Of a DNA stretch of 64,000 bases, positions 8,808 through 18,061 are shown piece by piece; position 1 is the first letter of the stretch, and each line of letters starts with the position of its first letter. The translations under genes were made by a program, and so were the position numbers. The notes beneath the pieces are model-generated. The model was not told where the DNA came from and did no database searches. It saw only the letters and a program-made list of their open reading frames with translations. Source of the DNA: 2-12-FULL-35-23 sp965196985 (GTDB lineage: Bacteria; Pseudomonadota; Gammaproteobacteria; UBA12402); the NCBI GenBank assembly GCA_965196985.1, contig CBDALO010000143.1, forward strand, positions 102,515-166,514, written 5' to 3'.

Positions 8808-10673
8808 ATGAAAAAACGCCTGTCGTTCTCGTCACCACTAACTATCAAAAACCGAATTAAGGAGCAACGCCTCTTTAAGCGACGCCTATTCGTTGCAGTA
8901 CTTCTTATCGCTGTGCTGTGTTTTTTCTTACTTGCTAGGCTGTTCTCTTTACAGGTTATTGAACGCAGTTACTATTCAACCTTATCAAAACAAAATGCTA
9001 TTAGCTTAGTGCCCATGCCTCCTAAACGCGGCCTAATTTACAGTAGAAGTGGGTTATTGCTAGCTAAAAACATTCCTGTTTTTAGCTTGGTCGTTACACC
9101 TGACAAGGTAGGCAATCTCAAACAAGAACTTAAACAAGTTCAACAGCTCATTCCACTAAGCCCTATTGACCTTGAGGCTTTTCATAAGCAACTCCGATTC
9201 TGCCGCCCCTTTGAACAAGTTCCTCTAAAATTAAAACTCACACCCAGTGAAGTTGCTATATTTGCTGTCAACCGTTATCGCTTTCCTGGCTTCTCAGTTA
9301 AAGCCGAATTAATAAGGCAATATCCTTTTAATGATTTATTTGCTCATGTCATTGGCTATGTGGGTCGCATTAACCAACAAGAGCTAAGCACACTAAACCA
9401 AACCAACTATGCTGACACTAACTACATTGGCAAAACTGGCATCGAAAAATATTACGAGGCTACGCTACACGGGAGTGTTGGTTACCAACGTATTGAAACT
9501 GATGCCAGTGGTCGCACGGTACGGGTACTACACACCATTCCACCGATTTCTGGCACCAACCTTTACCTTACTATTGATACTGGCTTACAAAAAGCAAGCT
9601 ACCAAGCTATGCAAGGTTACAATGGCGCCGTTATTGCCTTGCAACCAATGACAGGCCAAGTATTAGCAATGGTTAGCACTCCTTCTTTTAATCCCAACCA
9701 GTTTGTTACCGGCATTAGTGAAGCTAACTATTTAAAACTCGAAGATGATAAATCTCATCCACTTTATAATCGTGCTATTCATGGCCTTTACTCTATCGGC
9801 TCAACCATTAAACCTATTATTGGCTTAGAAGGCTTAGAAACTGGTGTCATCACACCTAAAACGACAATCTTTGATCCCGGCTGGTTTCGTTTACCTCATT
9901 CCAAACATATTTTTCATGACTGGTTACGTGGCGGGCATGGCTGGGTTGATTTACATAAGGCTATCGTTGTCTCTTGTGACACCTATTTTTATATACTTGG
10001 TTTTCACCTGGGGATTGGCCCCATCGATCATATCCTTAAAGAATTTGGCTTTGGCCAACTCACGGGCATTGGCCTACCCAATGAGGCAGCCGGAATCATT
10101 CCTTCACCGAGCTATAAAATGGCTGCCACTGGCAAGCCTTGGTATACAGGAGATACTGTTAACACTGCTATTGGTCAAGGCTTCTTACAAACAACTGCCT
10201 TACAACTTGCTGATGAAGCAGCTACCTTAGCTAACCGAGGCAAGCGCTTTGCCCCTACCCTAATCTATGCGCTACAAGCACCTAACCAACCAATCATCTA
10301 CCCCTCTCCACAGCCGCTAAAACCAATTGATATTACCAATCCAAACTACTGGCGAGAAATCATCTCGGCAATGCAAGACATAATCCTCCACGGTACTGGC
10401 TATCATTTTGGTCGCCCCCCCTATACTGTTGCCGCTAAAACCGGAACAGCTCAGGTACGCAGTGATCACGGCAAACGCGCCTATAACTTACCTAAGGATG
10501 AGCGCAGCAACTCTACCTTTATTGCCTTTGCTCCCATTAATAAGCCCCAAATTGCCATCGCAGTAATCGTTGAGCATGACCCTGATGCGGCTGTTAGAGT
10601 AGCTCGAAAAGTTATGGACTACTACCTACTAACCCAGCACCACTGGCGTGGAAATTTCTTAAATAAATCATAA
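8808..10673 (+). CDS. mrdA: Penicillin-binding protein 2 (elongasome transpeptidase)
   Basis: About 621 aa from the ATG at 8808 (MKKRLSFSS); an in-frame start at 8766 would overlap coaD and is less likely. There is an N-terminal cytoplasmic basic stretch, one membrane anchor (about residues 24-45), a pedestal domain, and a transpeptidase domain with the active-site STIK (about 331-334), SCD in place of SxN (about 388) and KTG (about 543). It crosslinks peptidoglycan during side-wall elongation with the glycosyltransferase RodA. In most relatives rodA follows directly; here a four-gene sugar cassette intervenes and rodA is 6.2 kb away. Confidence 0.96.
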   Translation: MKKRLSFSSPLTIKNRIKEQRLFKRRLFVAVLLIAVLCFFLLARLFSLQVIERSYYSTLSKQNAISLVPMPPKRGLIYSRSGLLLAKNIPVFSLVVTPDKVGNLKQELKQVQQLIPLSPIDLEAFHKQLRFCRPFEQVPLKLKLTPSEVAIFAVNRYRFPGFSVKAELIRQYPFNDLFAHVIGYVGRINQQELSTLNQTNYADTNYIGKTGIEKYYEATLHGSVGYQRIETDASGRTVRVLHTIPPISGTNLYLTIDTGLQKASYQAMQGYNGAVIALQPMTGQVLAMVSTPSFNPNQFVTGISEANYLKLEDDKSHPLYNRAIHGLYSIGSTIKPIIGLEGLETGVITPKTTIFDPGWFRLPHSKHIFHDWLRGGHGWVDLHKAIVVSCDTYFYILGFHLGIGPIDHILKEFGFGQLTGIGLPNEAAGIIPSPSYKMAATGKPWYTGDTVNTAIGQGFLQTTALQLADEAATLANRGKRFAPTLIYALQAPNQPIIYPSPQPLKPIDITNPNYWREIISAMQDIILHGTGYHFGRPPYTVAAKTGTAQVRSDHGKRAYNLPKDERSNSTFIAFAPINKPQIAIAVIVEHDPDAAVRVARKVMDYYLLTQHHWRGNFLNKS

Positions 10674-10767
10674 GGTTAGAAAGATAACTTGATAATAGTT
10701 GCATCGTTAGGCATTTGTTAGTAGGGTGTGGCCTTTAAAAAAAACACGTAGGGAAACTGTTAGATAA

Positions 10768-12183
10768 ATGCTAACCAATACTTCTCAAAAATCACATCAA
10801 TGGTTTAGCTGGCTAATTATTAGCTTTGCAGCTATTGGAGGAATTTTATATGGTTATGACTTAGGTATTATTGCTGGGGCTATTTTATTTATTCGTCACA
10901 GTATCCCTATGACAGATGCGCAAAGTTCATTATTAGTTGCCGCTGTGCTCGGCGGAGGGGCGATCGCCACTTTAACTACCGGCACCCTAGCTGAGTGGTT
11001 TGGTCGCAAGAAAATGATTATTGTTGCCGCCATCATCTTTTTACTCGGTGTGTTCTCACTTGCTTTTGCCCATAGCTACAGCACTGTTCTAATCGGTCGT
11101 CTTACTCAAGGCATCGGTGTCGGTATTGTCACCATTATTATTCCCCTTTATTTAGCAGAATCACTCCCCCCTGAAGTAAGGGGACGAGGCATTAGCGCCT
11201 TTCAGCTTTTTTTAACTTTCGGCATTTTATTTGCCAGCTTAATTGGGCTGTATTTCACACCAACAGGTAACTGGCGAGGTGCTTTTTTATCTGCTGCACT
11301 ACCTGGCTTCATCTTACTTATTGGTGGCTTATTCCTACCCAGCTCACCACGTTGGCTTTTTCATCGTGGCCATCATCGTCAAGCTTTGGGTGTACTTTGT
11401 AAATCACGACCAACTCATCATGCCAAACGCGAGCTTAAAACGATGCGTCAGGTTGTTAAACCAAATTCTAATCGCTTCTCTTCTTTCGCTAAAAGCCTCG
11501 CGAACAAACAGTACTTATTACCTGTGCTTGTTGTCATGTCGGTTGCCATATTGCAACAACTTATGGGAATTAATTCATTATTGCAATTTAGCGCTTACTT
11601 CCTAAAAAATAGCGGCTTAAATTCCAACATTGCTGCCATGCTAGGTAGTACCGCAATCACCAGTGTCAATTTTGCCATCACTATTTTGGCTTTTTTCTTA
11701 ATTGATCGAACTGGACGACGGCTATTACTTATTATTGGCACCTTAGGCAGCGCCGCCTCGCTATTCTTTTTAGCCGGTGTTTATTTCAGCATACCTGCTA
11801 GCAGCTTAAAAGGTTATTTGCTGCTTGGCGGAGTTATTGATTTTATTATTTCTAATGCCATTGGTCCTGGTGTTGTCATCTGGCTGGTTATTGCCGAGCT
11901 GCTTCCTGCAAAAATTCGCAGTGCGGGCATGTCTATCGCCCTATGCTTAAACTCCTTAACCTCCACCATATTTGCTGCTTCTTTCTTACCCTTAGTCAAC
12001 TCAATTGGTTATAACGGAGTCTTCCTCATTTGCGCCTGTGCTGCCAGTTGCTATAGCTTGATTGCTTACCGATTTGTTCCTGAGACTAAAAACAAAACCC
12101 TCGAAGAAATTGAGCTTAACTTCAAATCACAAGTTAACGCAGCCGAAACTGAACCAGCTCCTATAAAGGCAGCCTATGACTAA
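10768..12183 (+). CDS. MFS sugar porter
   Basis: 471 aa with twelve predicted membrane helices and sugar-porter family signatures: GYDLGIIAGA in helix 1, GRKKM between helices 2 and 3, PSSPRWL before the central loop, QQLMGIN in helix 7, DRTGRR, and the C-terminal PETKNKTLEEIE. This family covers proton-coupled hexose uptake. It opens a tight cassette: the next gene overlaps its end by 8 bp. From the neighbours (kinase, uridylyltransferase, epimerase) its substrate is probably a hexose or N-acetylhexosamine. That assignment is inference. Confidence 0.85.
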   Translation: MLTNTSQKSHQWFSWLIISFAAIGGILYGYDLGIIAGAILFIRHSIPMTDAQSSLLVAAVLGGGAIATLTTGTLAEWFGRKKMIIVAAIIFLLGVFSLAFAHSYSTVLIGRLTQGIGVGIVTIIIPLYLAESLPPEVRGRGISAFQLFLTFGILFASLIGLYFTPTGNWRGAFLSAALPGFILLIGGLFLPSSPRWLFHRGHHRQALGVLCKSRPTHHAKRELKTMRQVVKPNSNRFSSFAKSLANKQYLLPVLVVMSVAILQQLMGINSLLQFSAYFLKNSGLNSNIAAMLGSTAITSVNFAITILAFFLIDRTGRRLLLIIGTLGSAASLFFLAGVYFSIPASSLKGYLLLGGVIDFIISNAIGPGVVIWLVIAELLPAKIRSAGMSIALCLNSLTSTIFAASFLPLVNSIGYNGVFLICACAASCYSLIAYRFVPETKNKTLEEIELNFKSQVNAAETEPAPIKAAYD

Positions 12184-13108
12184 AGTAATCATCACTGGTG
12201 GCGCTGGCTTTATTGGCAGCCATTTAGTTCAACACGCCTTAAAACTTAACTACGAAGTTGTCGTTATCGACAGCTTATGCTCAGGTCATTTGAGCAACGT
12301 TAACTACAATGAAGATATTACCTTTATTAATGCCTCTATTGATGAACCGGAAACCTTTTGCGATGCTTTTGCTAATGCTGATTGTGTTTTTCATTTAGCA
12401 GCACTTGTCAGCGTACCTGAATCAATGGAAAAACCTCAACAATACTTTCAGATTAACACTCTTGGTACACTTAACATACTAGAATGTATGCGCAAACACC
12501 AAGTCAAAACTATTGTTTTCTCATCAACTTCAGCCATCTATGGCGACAGCCCTGAGCTACTGAAGACAGAAACACTGCTTCCAAAACCGCAGTCCCCTTA
12601 TGCCATTAGCAAACTTGACGGGGAATATCTCTTAGCTTCACAAGCAAAGCAGTTGGGCATACATGCTGTTTCATTACGCTACTTTAATGTTTTTGGTCCT
12701 AGGCAAGATCCAAACTCAGCTTATGCTGCAGCAATTCCAGTTTTTATCGACAGGGCCCTTAATCATCAAGACATTATTATCTATGGCGATGGTGAGCAAA
12801 CGAGAGACTTCATTTATATTAATGACGTTGTACTTGCTAACTTTGCAGCAACTTCACAAGGTAGTGGTGCCATTAATGTCGCTAGCGGTCATGCTATTAC
12901 GATTAACCAATTAGCTCAAACTATCATTTCGCTAACAGGATCACGTTCAAAAATCGTGCACCAACCAGAACGCCCTGGCGACGTTAAACACTCTCGTGCT
13001 ATTAATGATAAGCTAATCAAACAGCTTGGCATTACACCAAAAACCAGCCTTACTAAAGGCTTGACAAGCATTATTAACTATTTAGAAGACCAAGACACTT
13101 CAAGCTAA
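12176..13108 (+). CDS. NAD-dependent sugar-nucleotide epimerase (GalE/WbpP-like)
   Basis: 310 aa extended short-chain dehydrogenase. The Rossmann motif GGAGFIGSH is at residues 7-15, the SSTSAIYGD segment provides the catalytic Ser/Thr, and the catalytic YAISK is at about 142-146. The C-terminal region (YGDGEQTRDFIYINDV, NVASG) is typical of UDP-glucose/UDP-N-acetylglucosamine 4-epimerases. It overlaps the transporter before it and shares a TAATG junction with the kinase after it. In this setting it would interconvert UDP-GalNAc/UDP-GlcNAc or UDP-Gal/UDP-Glc; the exact sugar is not certain. Confidence 0.85.
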   Translation: MTKVIITGGAGFIGSHLVQHALKLNYEVVVIDSLCSGHLSNVNYNEDITFINASIDEPETFCDAFANADCVFHLAALVSVPESMEKPQQYFQINTLGTLNILECMRKHQVKTIVFSSTSAIYGDSPELLKTETLLPKPQSPYAISKLDGEYLLASQAKQLGIHAVSLRYFNVFGPRQDPNSAYAAAIPVFIDRALNHQDIIIYGDGEQTRDFIYINDVVLANFAATSQGSGAINVASGHAITINQLAQTIISLTGSRSKIVHQPERPGDVKHSRAINDKLIKQLGITPKTSLTKGLTSIINYLEDQDTSS

Positions 13109-13543
13109 TGAGTAATAAAACTGACTTAATTGCCCTATTTAAGCAATTTCAAACAAAAGGACAACCCAGCTCAGTAAAAGCTTTTGGTTCAGGACATATC
13201 AACGATACCTTTCTAGTTACAACAAAAAGTGAAACCACTCCTAACTATATTTTTCAACGCATTAACCATAATGTTTTTAAAGATGTTAGCCGCTTAATGG
13301 CTAACATTGTTTACGTTACCAACCACCTCCGTGAACGTTTAATTGCTCTAGGTAACGACAGAACTGACCTACATTGCTTAACATTAGTTAGAACCCATAA
13401 AGACCAAGCCTATTACTTTGATGATAAACAAAACTATTGGGCTGCTTATTGGTATATTCCTGGGCAGACACATGACTTAGTAACCAACACTAAGCAGGCT
13501 TATTCAGGAGGAGAAGCTTATGGAAATTTTATCAGCCTATTAA

Positions 13544-15012
13544 CTGAGAACTACCCAAAATTGTTATCTCCCTACCTGAACTGAATTCGATAATTCTTTT
13601 TGTTCTTCTTGAGAAACACTATTTTCTTTAAAAAATTGCTCTACTAAGTGATACGTTAGAAGTTTTCTAATACCCTTCGCAATAAAGTGTCGTGTCACCT
13701 TGCCCTTACCATCTCCTAATTTAGCTAGCATAATTGCGTAATCGTCATAAGCTTTTTCCTTACCTATCTCATACAAATATGAGGCCACATAAAAACATAC
13801 AGCCAGTAGATTTTGTATCCCTTTAAAATTTTTTATCTGCATATTTTCCCAGCCTAGTCCTTCCTTGAGAAATTTAAAAACATATTCAATTTTCGCACGA
13901 GATAGATAGGCTATGTATACCTCATACGCCTCATCAAAAGTCGTTACTTTTTTATTAGTTAATAGCAGCATGTCATTCTTAAAAATTCTCCTACCATCTC
14001 TGCCTGTAATTTGGATTTTAATTGCATTGAAGTTCTCAAACTCTCCAAAATAAATAGTTATTTTTCCGTCTTGTACGCAATTCTTTCCAACTGTTAACTT
14101 TTGGAATTGCTTTTCGCCTTGAGCATCAAAATCAGCGTTAATCAGCTTAAGCTTTTTACCATCATCACCTCTACCTTCTATTGTTCTTGTTATTTTTGAG
14201 CGAATAATAAAGTCTTGATCTAGGTTTGTATCAATTAGTGAGAGATAGTCATTATCATCAAACTCTCTATCTAGAATATGGGTAATGGTTGCATCTTCAT
14301 TCTTTGATTTTAGGCAGATTCCTATTTTTTCTATTTCACGAATAGACAGCAGCTTTTTATTAAAGTAATCACCAGATTCATAAAGACTCTTGGCCTCTTT
14401 ATCTCCCTCAAATGGCTTTCCAGCCTCTATTTTCTTAATATGCTCAGCTTTTAAAAACTTAGGGTCTTTATTGCTGTAGCTTACATGCGATAGTAGATGC
14501 ACAGCCTTATCACCAGGTACTAATGCAACTGCGTTATGCGTGCTGTAACCATTGATAATATCCCCGTCCAGACTCCTTACTTTACCTAGATTTTCAGTTT
14601 GCTTGCTATGTGGCTTTCTAATATCAGAAGGATCATGAAGAACATCAATTTTACTGGCGTGTGAAAGTTTTTCACAGCTCTGTTCTAGCAATACATCATT
14701 TGTTTTTATTGGATCTAAATCGGTGCTTTTATTTTCACCGGTAAGTGTACGAATCATCTTTTTATACTCATTGTTATCTTTTGATGAACTGAACAACTTA
14801 CAACTACCTTCAGTTAATAGCTTTCCTACAATCGTCGATAGATTTTTTTAAAACAACTTTCCCAGTTAATTTTGAAAAAAGAGGGGCAGCGTAATCGGCG
14901 AAGTTTAACATTTATACTCATCTCGTTAGTCTTGTTAAAAAGACAAAGCATAGTCATTTTTACACAATATTTCAGCATTATTTTGCTGATTTAAATTTTG
15001 GGTAGTTTTCAG
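13544..15012 (-). mobile_element. IS4-family insertion sequence, copy 1 (1469 bp)
   Basis: Ends CTGAGAACTACCCAAAATTG (13544) and the complement of CTGAAAACTACCCAAAATTT (15012) form inverted repeats. The 6-bp duplication TATTAA lies at 13538-13543 and 15013-15018. It is inserted in the kinase gene in the opposite orientation. Another full copy of the same length is at 51453-54316, itself interrupted by ISKra4. Confidence 0.92.
13564..14911 (-). CDS. IS4-family transposase with an internal +1 frame change
   Basis: The long frame (410 codons from 14796) has the IS4 signature Y-(2)-R-(3)-E-(6)-K in YLSRAKIEYVFKFLK, plus Asp residues in HDPSDIRKP and ILDREFDD. The natural N terminus is in another frame: ATG at 14911 starts MLNFADYAAPLFSKL and stops at 14810 after 33 codons. 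A +1 shift (or loss of one base) at the run of seven A (minus strand; 14843-14849) joins it to the long frame as ...NLSTIVGKLLTEGSCKLF. Copy 2 carries the same seven-A run and frame change, so this is a fixed property of the element. Confidence 0.82.
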
Positions 15013-15700
15013 TATTAAGTGATATTGACCCAAGCGGTTTACATGAAACTATTCCACAATTTCACAACTTAAGGTTACGACTTAAACACTTCGAAAAAGC
15101 CCTAGCTACTGACCTATTAGATCGTGCTAAAGCACTACAGCAAGAAGTTTGCTTTATCAGAGAGCATAGTGACTTCATGCTAACCACCCTGCGCTTGGGT
15201 GAAAACAAACAAATCCCCTTACGCGTAACCCACAATGATACTAAGTTTAATAATGTATTGCTTAATGAAGCTGATGAACCCTTGTGTGTTATTGACTTAG
15301 ATACCGTTATGCCTGGCTATGTACACTATGACTATAGTGATGCTATTCGTACCATTGCCACTACAGCTAAAGAAGATGAGGTTGATTTAACTAAGGTTAA
15401 TTTAGATTTAGACTTATTCACTGCATTTACTAAAGGCTTTTTAGCTCCGCTAAAACACTGCTTAACCGAAACTGAGCTTAATTCACTTTCTGGCGCTACA
15501 GGCTTGCTACCTTTCACCATTGGCTTACGATTCTTAACTGATTATTTAGATGGTGATAACTATTTTAAAACCAACTATTCAGAACACAACCTGGTTCGAG
15601 CACGAAACCAAATTCAACTTACTCGGTCTATTTTGTCTCAGCAACAAAAGCTTGATGAAATTATTAAACCACTAATTAAAGAGCCTAACGCAATAGCTTA

Positions 15701-16723
15701 ATGAACACATCAACTTCAAAGTCACCTTCTAAAGAAAAACCACAAACTAATCTAGCTAAAAAATTACAGCTTGATAGAACTTTAGCAGCTCTTCATGAGC
15801 ACCAAATAAAAGTGGGTTACATTAATCCATCAGCACTGCAAGACAACCGCTACTTTGATTACTATGACCCGCATTACCAAGTAACGTTTAAAACCCAGGT
15901 TAATTATTTGCGTCATAATTACCAAGCTCCTTCTCAAAGTGTCACTAACTGCCCATTATGTGAGAGCCTTAGTGCTTCAACGTCACAATCAAACAAAAAA
16001 ATTTTCAAGCATCAACTTGCTAGCAATACAAAGGTTTTTTTTCAGCTCACACCCTACCCTTTGTTTAACTATCATTACGTTGTCATCGATCAACAGCACA
16101 TACCCATGCGAGTCACTAAGAGCAGCCTGCATGATTTAAGCTGCTTAGCCAATATTTCTGATAACTACTTAGCCTGCTCAAACAGTGACACTGAATGGGC
16201 TGGCGCCTCTATTTTACAACACCACCATTACCAACTTTTCAAACACATTGACCTTCCCATTCAACAAGCTAAAGCTAAATTTCACCTACAGACAAACGCT
16301 TATTTACTGGAATTGCTACACTACCCTGCGGCTTGCTTTCGTCTAAGCAGTGATAATCTTAGTTCTCTAATTGAAACAGGCGAAAAATTATTAACTTTTT
16401 GGAGAAGGCAACACACTAACAACACCTTTAACCTGATAGTCCATCGCAAAACTGATCGATACTTTGCTTACTTCATCCTCCGCAACCCCAAGTTTCGCAC
16501 TGACAGCGTTCTACATCTAATCAAGAGCGAAGGTATAGGAGTTATTGAGATGGCCGGCTATGGTATTTATCCTGTCCCTGAAGGCAAACAAGCTAATATA
16601 GCTTGGCAAAAAATTGAATCTAACGGCCTAACTGTCATTAAGGGGATTATTCAAAGCAACAGCCCTGTTGCTGAAAAGGACTATGCTGAGTTATGGCAGA
16701 CAGTGAGCAGTGTGCTCTTGTAG
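15701..16723 (+). CDS. Hexose-1-phosphate uridylyltransferase-like protein (GalT/HIT superfamily)
   Basis: 340 aa. It has an N-terminal Cys pair (CPLCESL, about residues 85-91, possible metal site) and the nucleotidylation-type histidine cluster GASILQHHHYQLF at about 168-180, as in GalT-type and related nucleotide-sugar transferases where a His attacks UTP/UDP-sugar. The start overlaps the kinase stop (TAATG). It is the last gene of the transporter-epimerase-kinase cassette and would convert the sugar-1-phosphate to a UDP-sugar. Sequence match to classical GalT is distant, so substrate and donor (UTP or UDP-Glc) are not settled. Confidence 0.65.
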   Translation: MNTSTSKSPSKEKPQTNLAKKLQLDRTLAALHEHQIKVGYINPSALQDNRYFDYYDPHYQVTFKTQVNYLRHNYQAPSQSVTNCPLCESLSASTSQSNKKIFKHQLASNTKVFFQLTPYPLFNYHYVVIDQQHIPMRVTKSSLHDLSCLANISDNYLACSNSDTEWAGASILQHHHYQLFKHIDLPIQQAKAKFHLQTNAYLLELLHYPAACFRLSSDNLSSLIETGEKLLTFWRRQHTNNTFNLIVHRKTDRYFAYFILRNPKFRTDSVLHLIKSEGIGVIEMAGYGIYPVPEGKQANIAWQKIESNGLTVIKGIIQSNSPVAEKDYAELWQTVSSVLL

Positions 16724-16916
16724 GGGATTAATTGTTGCGTCACAACGTGGAGCGTTGCGACGAGACCGCGCAGCAAGCGTGCTTTTCTAAGTCGATAAGT
16801 AAGCAGAGGGCTTATAAGGTCGAAGAATGAAATTTGAAACCAGCATCCTGTTTCCTGTTCACTGCCACCTGACTAGGATATACTGATGCGATTTTAAATA
16901 GGCAGAGGGCTGCGGA
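16724..16916. repeat. Dispersed repeat block between the sugar cassette and rodA
   Basis: 16731-16767 repeats the TTGTTGCGTCACAACG / GGAGCGTTGCGACGAGACC unit found before coaD. 16769-16807 repeats the right arm of the long inverted repeat at 7851-7889 (CGCAGCAAGC...GATAAGTAAGCAGA). A CAGCATCCTG-type tail is shared with about 7918. No gene is seen here. The block marks the right border of the cassette inserted between mrdA and rodA. Confidence 0.7.
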
Positions 16917-18053
16917 GTGCAAATCCTCCATTTCTTTTCACAACGATTTCGCAAGCGTAGTAGTGGCACACAATACCGCACTTTTTGGCAATTGCTACAT
17001 CTCGACTTACCCCTACTACTACTTTTATTGCTGGTCATGTTCCTTGGTTTTTTTATTCTCTATAGTGCCAGCAACGAAAACATTAATATGGTCTGGCAAC
17101 AAGTCGCTCATATTTTAATTGCTTTACTGGTCATGATATTACTTGCCCAGATTCCGCCCTGGCTTTATGAACGCTGGTCACCCTGGTTTTTTGGTATTAG
17201 CCTGCTTGCCTTATTAGCAGTACTGGTTGTTGGGCATATTTCATTAGGCGCAAGACGTTGGATTAGCCTTGGCTTTATCCGTTTTCAACCCTCTGACCTA
17301 ATGAAACTAGCTATCCCCATGGCATTGGCCTGGTACCTGTCACATCGTGAACTTCCTCCAAAATGGAAAGATATCCTTATTACAGGTTTAATTATCCTAA
17401 TCCCTGCCGCCATTACTATGAAAGAACCCGACCTGGGTTCAGCGATTATTCTTATTGCTAGCGGTGCCTGCGTACTATTATTAGCTGGGCTAAGCTGGCG
17501 ACTTATCTTAGGTGGACTAACTTTAATCATTGCTGCCATCCCTGTCTTTTGGCATTTTATGCATGCTTACCAAAAACAGCGCATTCTCACTTTCCTTAAC
17601 CCAGAGCGAGACCCTCTAGGTACTGGTTATCATATTATCCAATCAAAAATTGCTATTGGCTCAGGTGGGCTATTTGGCAAAGGCTGGCTGCAAGGCACAC
17701 AGTCACACCTACACTTTCTGCCTGAGCATGCTACTGATTTTATTTTTGCTGTAGCTGGTGAAGAGTTTGGGCTCATAGGTTGCTTTATCTTACTAAGCCT
17801 ATACGTAGTAATCACCTTGAGATGTCTTTATATTGCTCAGCAAGCACAATCAACTTATGCACGCCTATTAGCAGGAAGCTTAGGCTTTTTGTTTTTTATT
17901 TCAGCTTTTGTCAATATGGGTATGGTTACAGGCATCTTACCTGTAGTTGGCTTACCCCTACCGTTAATCAGTTATGGTGGTACATCAATGATTACTATTT
18001 TAGCTAGTTTCGGTATCATCATGTCAATTGAAGGACATAAGAGTTTACTTTAA
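16917..18053 (+). CDS. rodA: Rod-shape peptidoglycan glycosyltransferase RodA
   Basis: 378 aa SEDS-family membrane protein with about ten helices. Landmarks are GARRWISLG, the catalytic-region KEPDLGSA (Asp in the loop after helix 4), HATDFIFAVAGEEFGLIG, and the C-terminal PLPLISYGGTSM. It polymerises glycan strands from lipid II during elongation, paired with PBP2 (mrdA). The start used is GTG at 16917 (MQILHFF), preceded by GGAGT with poor spacing; other starts further in are possible. It is followed 8 bp later by mltB. Confidence 0.96.
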   Translation: MQILHFFSQRFRKRSSGTQYRTFWQLLHLDLPLLLLLLLVMFLGFFILYSASNENINMVWQQVAHILIALLVMILLAQIPPWLYERWSPWFFGISLLALLAVLVVGHISLGARRWISLGFIRFQPSDLMKLAIPMALAWYLSHRELPPKWKDILITGLIILIPAAITMKEPDLGSAIILIASGACVLLLAGLSWRLILGGLTLIIAAIPVFWHFMHAYQKQRILTFLNPERDPLGTGYHIIQSKIAIGSGGLFGKGWLQGTQSHLHFLPEHATDFIFAVAGEEFGLIGCFILLSLYVVITLRCLYIAQQAQSTYARLLAGSLGFLFFISAFVNMGMVTGILPVVGLPLPLISYGGTSMITILASFGIIMSIEGHKSLL

Positions 18054-18061
18054 GGGCTGCT

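Larger units (their letters stand above)
13108..15701 (+). pseudogene. N-acetylhexosamine 1-kinase-like gene, split by IS4
   Basis: The 5' part (13108-13543) and 3' part (15019-15701) rejoin exactly in frame once the IS4 element and one TATTAA duplication are removed, giving 372 aa, close to the roughly 360 aa of NahK/LnpB. The 5' part has the nucleotide-binding FGSGHINDTFLV and FQRINHNVF segments; the 3' part has the catalytic THNDTKFNNVL loop and metal-binding VIDLDTVMPG. This aminoglycoside-phosphotransferase-fold kinase makes GlcNAc-1-P or GalNAc-1-P from ATP. As it stands the 5' part ends about 14 codons into the IS, so no catalytic domain is made; a start at 15177 would give only a C-terminal fragment. 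Confidence 0.88.
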
